Source of the DNA: Candidatus Hydrothermota bacterium
Lineage (GTDB): Bacteria > Hydrothermota > Hydrothermia > B15-G9
Direction of reading: 5' to 3'
DNA length: 5,193 bases
Assembly: GCA_003645975.1 (NCBI GenBank)
Contig: QNDP01000126.1
Location: 1-5,193, forward strand
Shown: in pieces, positions 1-5,193 of the stretch
Numbering within the stretch: the stretch's first letter is position 1
Layout of the letters: each line of letters begins with the position of its first letter
The notes under the pieces: generated by a model
What the model was told of the DNA's origin: nothing
The model's database searches: none
What the model saw: only the letters and a program-made list of their open reading frames with translations
Translations under genes and position numbers: made by a program

Positions 1-1965
1 CATCATGTCGCCGTGAACCAGGCTGTAAAACGGTCGGGCGTTCGCCGTGAACCTCAGATGCACATGTCCACGATGCAGAAGTCGATAATTGCCCCATGAG
101 ACTATATCGTCCATGCTTCCTGTGCCGCTCAGCGTCAGATTGGAGTCGATCACCAAAGAATCGAAATAGACGATCGTTCGTCCACCAGAGCTTATTGATG
201 TCAAACCGTTTTCGCCCGACGGGGGCTCAACATAGCCGGCCACCTTTCCGCCTACAACTTTGCATCGATTGATTGAGATGTAACTGCTGTCAAGATGGAA
301 ATAAAAGTCGTATGGTGCGATCGTTCTGAATTCCAAAGGCGCCGCCAACTTAAGTTCTACCGTAAGGCCTGTGTCCGCAAGGACTGCGTTTGAAAACGAA
401 TAGACGCCATAAAGATAGCCTATGTTTGAATTCAAAAGTTCAGGCCTCGCTATGGTCTGACCCGACGAAAAGACAACTCCGCGCCAACCGAAAAGGATAC
501 CGGGAATCAATGGGGTTACATTGGGAATACGGTATCGTCCGGGAAGCGGTGTCATTCCGTGAGGAGGCGTTATTCCGCCGGGAATCGGATGGTGTGCTTC
601 GCCTCCTGAGCCGCCGCCTCCACCGCTTGAACCGCCCCCGCCTGTCGTGGCCGAAGGCAGCAATGTGTTAATCGTGATGTCTCCTGTGGGCTGGAAATAG
701 ATGTCCAAATCGGCCATACGGAACGGCGGCAAGCCTGTCGAGGAGACCACAGCGTAAATTCCGCCGTTTGTATCGATTTTTGTCGTTATAGAACCCAACA
801 TCCATGGGTTTGAACTTCCGGTGTCGTAAAGACATGGATGCGTTAAGTAAAGCGTCGCCTGTGCGGAATCAGGCCAGAGCTTCAGCTCCGTTATGTGGAG
901 TCGAAAACCTGCAACCGTGATCTCAATCGGAGAACTAAAGGATTGAACAATCTGACCGTTGCTGATGAACGCCGTGTCGCCGGATGTGCTGTCGGCCGAG
1001 AGGTTCGAGAAGCTCAGATGGAATGTTACACGCGAACCCGTCGCTTCGTCGTGGAAAAATGATTGCCCTTCGCCAGATAAAGCCGAAAGCACGGCGTCAG
1101 GTGAGTAGGAATCAACATGGATGATAAAACCGCCCATGACAAGGGTTCTGGGTAGGGAAGGGACACCGGGCGCCCTATATCCGAAGAAAAAGCCCCACAC
1201 TTCGCTCATTCCGTTGTTTTCACCTATCGGATTTCCTTCGCTATCGACCGATTGAACCGCCCAGATATAGGCATGTCCCCGCTCGAAGACCGTTGTTCGT
1301 CTCGGAATGTAGGTCGTTGTCGGAACAGTTTCGTCGATGATCGGAGTCCTTTTCATGGCTCTGACCACATCGTCCCCGCGCATGAACTCCCAGACACGGA
1401 TCCGATAGTTCACCATGACGGACGGCGGAACAACGATGGGACTCCACCTGAAGATGACAGAACCTAAGAAAAGCGTGTCCCCGTTGCGCGGTGCGAGCAA
1501 TCTCGGCGGCGAGGGCGCAACTATCAGGAAATCAGCACATCTTGTCGCTTCGACCGTTTTGCCGACGACGACATCGACGCAGAGCGTATAACTCCCAGCA
1601 GGCAATCGGCCGGTTCGCATCACCCTCTGCGCCAAAGGCTCCGGATACTCAACAGTTGACCAATCGACGAGGTCTGTGTTGTTTATCCTGACAGTTTGAA
1701 ACGGCCTAAGAGTGATTGTGCGGCTGAAACCTGTGAGAACCTGACCAAGAGACTCATGTCTTAACCTTGCTTTGAGTCTGAAAGTTACGGGACGCGTTCC
1801 TGTGTAAGTTACAGAAAGATTGACGATGTTCGGTGTGCGTCTCCAATCCTCTATGAACTGTGATGGTCTGGGATTCACGAACAGGTTCATCTGCCAAGAG
1901 TGTTGTGCGAACAGGCCAAAAACAGCCGTTAAGGACAAAATGACTATTTTCAACGGCTTACCCAT
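1..1965 (-). CDS. Large secreted multidomain protein with TANFOR-like N-terminal region (3' end outside window)
   Basis: The frame is open for 655 codons from ATG at 1965 to the window edge, with no stop, so the C-terminus is missing. Residues 1-20 (MGKPLKIVILSLTAVFGLFA) look like a Sec signal peptide, so the product is probably exported. Residues about 25-150 are a beta-rich domain with a Cys pair, C129 (PAGSYTLCVDV) and C143 (TRCADF). Residues about 151-263 are a fibronectin/Ig-like module (PSPPRLLAPRNGDTL, VIFRWSPI, HAYIWAVQSVD). This order matches proteins annotated as TANFOR-domain in Bacteroidota and relatives, recognised from memory. Residues about 270-435 are another beta-rich region without a recognised family. 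Residues 442-455 are a Gly/Ser linker, followed by a Pro/Gly hinge (about 456-490) and a further beta-rich part. No catalytic motif is visible. A surface, adhesive or structural role is inference. The ATG is preceded by AGGGGG at 1974-1979 and lies inside the end of the peptidase gene, overlapping it by 16 bases. Confidence 0.85.
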   Translation of the reverse strand, partial: MGKPLKIVILSLTAVFGLFAQHSWQMNLFVNPRPSQFIEDWRRTPNIVNLSVTYTGTRPVTFRLKARLRHESLGQVLTGFSRTITLRPFQTVRINNTDLVDWSTVEYPEPLAQRVMRTGRLPAGSYTLCVDVVVGKTVEATRCADFLIVAPSPPRLLAPRNGDTLFLGSVIFRWSPIVVPPSVMVNYRIRVWEFMRGDDVVRAMKRTPIIDETVPTTTYIPRRTTVFERGHAYIWAVQSVDSEGNPIGENNGMSEVWGFFFGYRAPGVPSLPRTLVMGGFIIHVDSYSPDAVLSALSGEGQSFFHDEATGSRVTFHLSFSNLSADSTSGDTAFISNGQIVQSFSSPIEITVAGFRLHITELKLWPDSAQATLYLTHPCLYDTGSSNPWMLGSITTKIDTNGGIYAVVSSTGLPPFRMADLDIYFQPTGDITINTLLPSATTGGGGSSGGGGGSGGEAHHPIPGGITPPHGMTPLPGRYRIPNVTPLIPGILFGWRGVVFSSGQTIARPELLNSNIGYLYGVYSFSNAVLADTGLTVELKLAAPLEFRTIAPYDFYFHLDSSYISINRCKVVGGKVAGYVEPPSGENGLTSISSGGRTIVYFDSLVIDSNLTLSGTGSMDDIVSWGNYRLLHRGHVHLRFTANARPFYSLVHGDMM
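601..642 (-). other. Gly/Ser-rich interdomain linker within the large secreted protein
   Basis: Codons 442-455 read GGGGSSGGGGGSGG and use mixed glycine codons (GGC, GGG, GGT, GGA), so this is a selected flexible linker rather than a simple nucleotide repeat. It separates the TANFOR-like and middle domains from a Pro/Gly-rich hinge (codons about 456-490, with HPIPGG, MTPLPG and TPLIPG) and the C-terminal beta-rich part. Confidence 0.8.
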
Positions 1966-3476
1966 AACTCTTTCCCCCTAAAAGTTTGGGATTCGACCGT
2001 TATGGTCGATCCAAACCCATTCCAAGTTGTCGGTTGAACCTTTTGTTTTGTAAAAGGCAGCATCGCAACCTCATACCCTCCAACTTTTATCTCTCTATTG
2101 CCATCGAATTTTGCAAATTCGAGTCCAACTGATTGTGGGATATTGCTTGCAAGTGTGATTCCGTAGCCATTTTTGTCAAAAGCGAGCTCGATCGGTGCAC
2201 CGAGACTTGAACCCATGCCTCTGATCCTTACCGTGTGGACTTCGTTGTTCACAAGGGCAATGTGCATGTCGATGTCGCACACCAGATAATCCGACTTGGG
2301 CTCGATCTGGACGAGCTGTTCGTTCCTGCCGAAATCATCCAACCTGACGGTGATCGGAGTTGAAGGGCTATAAGCCTTTACTGTTACGAGTTTTCTGAGG
2401 TAGCCGACGGTTATCTTAGGAGCTAACCCCTTCGGTTCTATCTCGAATTTGAAGCTGTGTCCATATCCGCCTTTGATTATGTAAAGTTCTGAACCTGTGG
2501 AACTCTCGCCGTTTATCGGCGTCCACCTAAAGATGACCACGCTGTCGTTTTTGGCAAAGAGCGAACCGTCATCCGCACGGTATTCCAAACCGCTGGTCTC
2601 ATCTTTGATCGATACGACATGGCCTTCGTTGATAACAACCTGACCAACAGCCTCTGCAATCTCGGAAATCAGGAGCGGATTGGTCTCCGGAAGGTATAAA
2701 AAGCGCGCTGGCACTGTGTAAATGAATCCAGCCCAGTGTTTTCCATCTGGCCAGTCGTAACTCCATGTGTTGGAACTGGAATAGACCTCGATGTAGTTTT
2801 GGCCTGTGTTGTAAAAATTCGGCGCATGCCAATAAGGCCATGTGGGGTCATAGACATAGATCCTTTTAGTCGAACCGTGATCCTCGACTCTATAAGGCAG
2901 AATAGCGTGCATCCCTCCCAGTTCGGTCAAGCTGTCTGGATCGCCAAGTATTTCGCTGATCATGATTACGGGTATTTCGCCGGATGATAGGTAGTAATCC
3001 ACGCGGTTGTAGGTGGCCATCGGATCTTTGATACGACCCTGCGATACGCCCTCGACGATCACGCGCAAGACCGGAGGCGAGAACTGACGGCACCACAAGA
3101 CCAAGATGGCCTTTTTCATCACTGGCCATATCTCGATAAGCGTATCCCTGCCGGGATTCGTGTCTCTTGGTGAATATGCCACCAGAGGCCTGCAAATGCC
3201 CATAAAGCCGTGTTCCTGATAAACAATGCCAGCAAGTGCACTCATTCCGAAACATACACCATCGTCAGAATAATCGTTCAGGAGCGAGAAGAGGGCTTCA
3301 TCAAAAGGGTTGCCTCTTACAACGCCCAGATATGCCTCCTCAAAGATTTCCCATGGTATAGAGTCGCCGTAATTCCTGACAGGTAGTCCGTTTATTCGGG
3401 GGAAAGTCTCCTGCGAATATCCTGAGAATATCCCAAACACCATGCTGATAATTAACATCTTATAAATCGTTTCCAT
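1950..3476 (-). CDS. Secreted papain-like (clan CA type) cysteine peptidase candidate with beta-rich C-terminal half
   Basis: The product is 508 residues from ATG at 3476. Residues 1-22 form a signal peptide (short basic start, hydrophobic MLIISMVFGIFSG), so it is likely exported. The catalytic region spans about 25-260. A nucleophile candidate, C75, sits in DDGVCFGMSALAG. A histidine, H190, lies in GGMHAILPYRVED, and an acidic residue, D210, lies in YVYDPTWPYW. This Cys...His...Asp order and the G-x-C-x-G-M-S / H-A-x-x-P-Y / Y-D-P pattern resemble uncharacterised papain-fold proteins in bacteria. The family call is from pattern memory and activity is not proven. Residues about 265-508 are beta-rich and include an Ig-like stretch with IFRWTPI (315-321), like that in the next gene. 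The start could also be TTG at 3479. I prefer ATG 3476 because it sits 9 bases after GGAGG and overlaps the preceding stop as TGATG. It could instead be a transglutaminase-like or inactive papain-fold protein. Confidence 0.85.
   Translation of the reverse strand: METIYKMLIISMVFGIFSGYSQETFPRINGLPVRNYGDSIPWEIFEEAYLGVVRGNPFDEALFSLLNDYSDDGVCFGMSALAGIVYQEHGFMGICRPLVAYSPRDTNPGRDTLIEIWPVMKKAILVLWCRQFSPPVLRVIVEGVSQGRIKDPMATYNRVDYYLSSGEIPVIMISEILGDPDSLTELGGMHAILPYRVEDHGSTKRIYVYDPTWPYWHAPNFYNTGQNYIEVYSSSNTWSYDWPDGKHWAGFIYTVPARFLYLPETNPLLISEIAEAVGQVVINEGHVVSIKDETSGLEYRADDGSLFAKNDSVVIFRWTPINGESSTGSELYIIKGGYGHSFKFEIEPKGLAPKITVGYLRKLVTVKAYSPSTPITVRLDDFGRNEQLVQIEPKSDYLVCDIDMHIALVNNEVHTVRIRGMGSSLGAPIELAFDKNGYGITLASNIPQSVGLEFAKFDGNREIKVGGYEVAMLPFTKQKVQPTTWNGFGSTITVESQTFRGKELWVSR
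1974..1979 (-). promoter_or_regulatory. Ribosome binding site of the large secreted protein, inside the peptidase gene
   Basis: AGGGGG lies 8 bases before the ATG at 1965. It is a moderate SD match embedded in the last codons of the peptidase gene. The 16-base overlap (1950-1965) implies that ribosomes finishing the peptidase gene feed initiation here. It supports ATG 1965 as the start. Confidence 0.55.
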
Positions 3477-3571
3477 CAAGGTTCACCTCCTTGACGATTT
3501 TGAAGCATAACTTTGAAAGGAAAGAATATCAACAGTTTCGCCCATTCATTTTGCTCTTTGAAAAGGTTCAC
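3476..3571 (-). CDS. Small ORF of 31 codons, coupled to the peptidase gene
   Basis: This frame runs from GTG at 3571 to TGA at 3478-3476. The predicted product starts MNLFKEQNEWAK, continues LLIFFPFKVMLQN and ends RQGGEP. It is a short peptide with a hydrophobic, slightly basic centre that could touch a membrane. No family is recognised. Support comes from the layout: AAGGAG at 3580-3585 is 8 bases before the GTG, and the stop shares its A with the peptidase ATG (TGATG). Its codons CAA GGA GGT GAA also form the peptidase SD. It may act mainly as a coupling or leader ORF, with its translation opening the peptidase start, rather than as a functional protein. Confidence 0.45.
   Translation of the reverse strand: MNLFKEQNEWAKLLIFFPFKVMLQNRQGGEP
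3483..3492 (-). promoter_or_regulatory. Full-length Shine-Dalgarno site of the peptidase gene
   Basis: AAGGAGGTGA is complementary to ten consecutive bases of the usual bacterial 16S rRNA 3' end. GGAGG lies 9 bases before ATG 3476 and 6 before TTG 3479, so it fits ATG slightly better. It lies wholly inside the 31-codon ORF, so ribosomes reading that ORF cross it. Confidence 0.8.
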
Positions 3572-3579
3572 TTGATTCT

Positions 3580-3585
3580 CTCCTT
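3580..3585 (-). promoter_or_regulatory. Shine-Dalgarno site of the 31-codon ORF
   Basis: AAGGAG sits 8 bases before GTG 3571 and overlaps the TAA of the preceding small ORF (3586-3584). The inverted repeat at 3595-3628 ends only a few bases upstream in the transcript, so folding there could affect access to this site. Confidence 0.5.
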
Positions 3586-3769
3586 AAGTTTTTCTGGAGC
3601 AATATGCTGAAGCTTCAGCACAGCTCCAATTTTGGGATTTTGTCGGACATGGACTCTCGCCAAAGGCGGCGGGGACTGTGGTGAGGCAACTACTGCCAAA
3701 AGGAAGGGGGACTATTGCCAGCAACAGAGTCCAGTGAGTTAAAACCGACATCTCATTGATTTTGTTCAC
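3584..3769 (-). CDS. Small ORF of 61 codons at the head of the operon, hypothetical
   Basis: The frame runs from GTG at 3769 to TAA at 3586-3584. An in-frame GTG at 3778 would add three residues, but GAGGTGA at 3775-3781 stands 8 bases before GTG 3769 and favours that start. The N-terminus (MNKINEMSVLTHW) leads into a hydrophobic stretch (TLLLAIVPLPFGSS) and then a Cys, so it resembles a short signal or lipoprotein leader with an imperfect lipobox. The tail has further cysteines (SPCPTKSQNWSCAEASAYC). No family is recognised. The stop overlaps the SD of the following small ORF. The frame also covers several inverted repeats, so the stretch may be conserved as RNA rather than protein. Confidence 0.4.
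   Translation of the reverse strand: MNKINEMSVLTHWTLLLAIVPLPFGSSCLTTVPAAFGESPCPTKSQNWSCAEASAYCSRKT
3595..3628. repeat. Nested inverted repeat with a perfect 16-bp palindrome
   Basis: The core TGCTGAAGCTTCAGCA (3605-3620) is a perfect palindrome. It is flanked by TGGAGC (3595-3600) and GCTCCA (3623-3628), offset by 4 and 2 unpaired bases. As RNA it gives a long hairpin with a 4-base AGCT loop. In the minus-strand transcript it lies at the end of the 61-codon ORF, just before the SD of the 31-codon ORF. It is not followed by a U run on that strand, so a simple terminator is unlikely. It could be a dimeric protein-binding site or a translational control hairpin. Confidence 0.7.
3641..3750 (-). 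other. Inverted-repeat-rich leader segment, possible structured RNA
   Basis: The minus-strand transcript can form TGTCGG (3750-3745) with CCGACA (3646-3641), and TGGACTCT (3733-3726) with AGAGTCCA (3657-3650). These enclose two small hairpins, GGCA-GTAGT-TGCC (3697-3685) and CGCC-TTT-GGCG (3668-3658). Nested long-range arms around internal hairpins resemble a multi-branched RNA. No known riboswitch class is recognised. The segment lies inside the 61-codon ORF, so the two readings compete or coexist. Confidence 0.35.
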
Positions 3770-3774
3770 TTTAA

Positions 3775-3781
3775 TCACCTC
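3775..3781 (-). promoter_or_regulatory. Shine-Dalgarno site of the 61-codon ORF
   Basis: GAGGTGA matches the anti-SD sequence, with GAGG 8 bases before GTG 3769. It overlaps the alternative GTG at 3778, which makes 3769 the better start. Confidence 0.5.
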
Positions 3782-3802
3782 ACTAAAATCTTCTGCGAGC
3801 CA

Positions 3803-3831
3803 ATTTTAACCCACTCGTCCCTCAAAGTCGA
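3803..3831 (-). promoter_or_regulatory. Possible sigma-70-type promoter of the minus-strand operon
   Basis: On the minus strand, TCGACT (3831-3826) matches the -35 consensus at 4 of 6 positions. After 17 bases, TAAAAT (3808-3803) matches the -10 consensus at 5 of 6. Transcription would begin near 3796, leaving a short leader before the SD at 3775-3781. This was found by eye only. Confidence 0.35.
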
Positions 3832-3876
3832 GGACATCGGCCAACCTGTGCTGAAATTCATGTCGATCACATCGCT

Positions 3877-3906
3877 TTGGACGGACTCGCTGACACGCTT
3901 TAGAAT
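3877..3906 (+). promoter_or_regulatory. Possible sigma-70-type promoter of the CCA-adding enzyme gene
   Basis: TTGGAC (3877-3882) is a weak -35 element. It is followed after 18 bases by TAGAAT (3901-3906), which matches the -10 consensus at 5 of 6 positions. The start would fall near 3913, about 30 bases before the ATG. The remaining bases of 3779-3942 show no gene. This is the divergent regulatory region. Confidence 0.3.
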
Positions 3907-3942
3907 TCACCGCCACCTTTTGTTCCAAAATGGAGTAAGAGC

Positions 3943-5193
3943 ATGGATTTGAGTCGAATAGAGAAGATAGAGATCCCTTTTGAGCAACTCCTCCCAGATG
4001 AGTGTTATCTCGTTGGCGGAACTATCCGTGACGCTTTGCTTGGCTTCGATCCGATCGATTTTGACATCGTGGTCCCAAAAGATGCCATCGGATTGGCTCT
4101 CAGGATAAGGAGAGAGATTGAGGATTCGAGATTGGTGATCCTGTCTAAGGAGGACGATGAGGTGCGGCTCGTCTTTTCCACAGGTGAATGGCTTGACATA
4201 ACGAGTTTCCGCGCAGAGACCATCGAGGAAGACCTAAAACTCAGGGATTTCACCATAAACTCGCTGGCCGTCCCGATAAGGGATCGGTCAAAGCTGTTGG
4301 ACCCGACGGGCGGCCTGATCGACCTGCAAAAAAGGCTTCTGAGAGCCTATTCTCCTCGAAATCTCGAAAGCGATCCCTTGCGCATCCTCCGAGCTTTCCG
4401 TTTCGTGTCAACTATCGAATTTGACATTGAGGACGAGACATTTAAGTGGATCAAGGAGCGTGCCGATTCTGTCATGAAAGCAGCGCCTGAACGCATAAGA
4501 TACGAACTTTTCAGACTTTTCAACGGAGAGGCCGTCTCCAAAGCCGTCAGGTTGATGGCACAGTCGGGTGTCCTGTTCGCCCTCTTCCCGCCGCTCAAGG
4601 AACAGCTTGATCTGAAGCAACGGTATATCGTCGAACAGAATGTATTTGAGCACACCATGCTTGTCATCGAATTTCTTGAGAAACTGATCAAAGAAGTGAT
4701 TGAACTTAGAGGCGTTATGGGCAAATACCACCATCGACTTTTTCCCTATTTGGCAGACCGAAGGTTCAGGTTTGCGTTCTATCTCGGCGCACTCCTGCAC
4801 GATGTCGCCAAGCCGAGAACGATCTTTTACGACGAGGAGGGTCGGACGCATTTTCATGGACACGACAAACTCGGCGCACAGATAGCCGCTGAGCTTGCCG
4901 AAAGGTTACGGCTCTCAAACTACGAGAAAGACATCGTTACACTCATGGTCGCTGCGCACATGCATCCGCATCTCTTGGCCAGAGAAAAAGATGTTACCAT
5001 GCGCGCTTTGAACCGCTATCTCAGGCGAACCGGAGACCTCGCCTTCCCGCTCATCCTTTTCACCGTTGCCGATGCGCTTGCAACGCCTCCGATCGGAAAA
5101 GGCGCAGAGGGACAGCTCAGACTTGCAGAGAAGCTCGAAAAGTTGCTCAGAGAGAAAGAGAAAAAGCCTAAGAAAAGGCTTGTTACCGGCCAC
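3943..5193 (+). CDS. cca: tRNA CCA-adding enzyme / poly(A) polymerase family protein with HD domain (3' end outside window)
   Basis: This cytoplasmic enzyme would add or repair the CCA end of tRNA using CTP and ATP. The frame is open for 417 codons with no stop. The nucleotidyltransferase head has YLVGGTIRDALLG (22-34) and the carboxylates D39 and D41 (DFDIVV), with a likely third, D85 (WLDIT). It also has RDFTINSLAV (101-110), DPTGGLIDL (120-128), the nucleotide-selecting DPLRILRAFRF (144-154) and an ERIRYELFRLF helix. An HD phosphohydrolase-like domain follows, with H286-D287 (LLHDVAKP), HFHGHD (303-308), H339 and D377. The visible end, LVTGH, is probably just before a conserved C-terminal segment. 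GGAG at 3932-3935 is 7 bases before ATG 3943. Sequence alone does not separate CCA addition from poly(A) addition. S143 precedes the DxxR motif where Glu or Asp is common. The symbol rests on family membership. Confidence 0.9.
   Translation, partial: MDLSRIEKIEIPFEQLLPDECYLVGGTIRDALLGFDPIDFDIVVPKDAIGLALRIRREIEDSRLVILSKEDDEVRLVFSTGEWLDITSFRAETIEEDLKLRDFTINSLAVPIRDRSKLLDPTGGLIDLQKRLLRAYSPRNLESDPLRILRAFRFVSTIEFDIEDETFKWIKERADSVMKAAPERIRYELFRLFNGEAVSKAVRLMAQSGVLFALFPPLKEQLDLKQRYIVEQNVFEHTMLVIEFLEKLIKEVIELRGVMGKYHHRLFPYLADRRFRFAFYLGALLHDVAKPRTIFYDEEGRTHFHGHDKLGAQIAAELAERLRLSNYEKDIVTLMVAAHMHPHLLAREKDVTMRALNRYLRRTGDLAFPLILFTVADALATPPIGKGAEGQLRLAEKLEKLLREKEKKPKKRLVTGH

Noticed and set aside
390..671. 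93-codon plus-strand frame
   Set aside because: It lies entirely antisense to the large secreted protein, has a low-complexity Arg-rich product and no convincing ribosome binding site. It is a shadow.
1241..1691. Three short frames on both strands at 1241-1447, 1252-1467 and 1491-1691
   Set aside because: They overlap the TANFOR-like region of the 655-codon frame, and their products look like random translations.
2599..3255. Alternative minus- and plus-strand frames inside the peptidase gene
   Set aside because: The peptidase frame contains a signal peptide and ordered Cys/His/Asp motifs. The others have no motifs or ribosome binding sites.
3595..3640. Intrinsic terminator at the palindrome
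   Set aside because: On the minus strand the hairpin is followed by GAAAAAC, not a U tract. On the plus strand only short interrupted T runs follow, and no plus-strand gene lies upstream to be ended.
3641..3750. CRISPR-like or tandem repeat array, suggested by recurrent AGTCCCC words
   Set aside because: The copies are short, diverged and unevenly spaced (about 20 and 36 bases apart), without constant repeat and spacer lengths.
3770..3942. tRNA or other known RNA gene in the divergent region
   Set aside because: I see no cloverleaf, T-loop GTTCRANNC box or conserved riboswitch core. Only possible promoters are visible.
4005..5193. Several minus-strand frames, including 4347-4724, 4408-4863 and 4915-5193, and a plus-strand frame at 4700-4885
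   Set aside because: All overlap the clearly recognisable CCA-adding enzyme gene in other frames or antisense.

Overview
The window comes from a bacterium that uses strong Shine-Dalgarno (SD) sites and has mid-range GC content. It holds two transcription units pointing away from each other, with a divergent promoter region at about 3770-3942. Both outermost genes run off the window. The taxon cannot be fixed. The TANFOR-like secreted protein suggests the Bacteroidota/FCB neighbourhood, but the strong SD sites are not typical of Bacteroidota proper, so a deep-branching or uncultivated relative is as likely.

Left unit, minus strand, 3831 down to 1. It has a possible promoter at 3803-3831, then four reading frames packed head to tail. 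These are a 61-codon small ORF (3769-3584), a 31-codon small ORF (3571-3476), a secreted protein with a papain-like Cys/His/Asp signature (3476-1950), and a large secreted multidomain protein (1965 to beyond 1). The spacing is very tight. The first small ORF's stop codon overlaps the SD of the second. The second ends in TGATG, sharing an A with the peptidase ATG, and its last codons form the peptidase's SD. The peptidase overlaps the next gene by 16 bases. This arrangement points to translational coupling along the whole unit. The leader also holds several inverted repeats, so it could work as structured RNA, as small proteins, or both.

The two large proteins both carry N-terminal signal peptides and share a short beta-module motif (IFRW[ST]PI). 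They are probably exported together, and the peptidase-like protein may act on, or be anchored beside, the large surface protein. That functional link is inference.

Right unit, plus strand, 3943 to beyond 5193. This is a tRNA CCA-adding enzyme/poly(A) polymerase family protein with a nucleotidyltransferase head and an HD domain, truncated by the window edge. It is a housekeeping gene with no evident tie to the minus-strand unit.

I see no tRNA, rRNA, CRISPR array, insertion sequence or clear intrinsic terminator.
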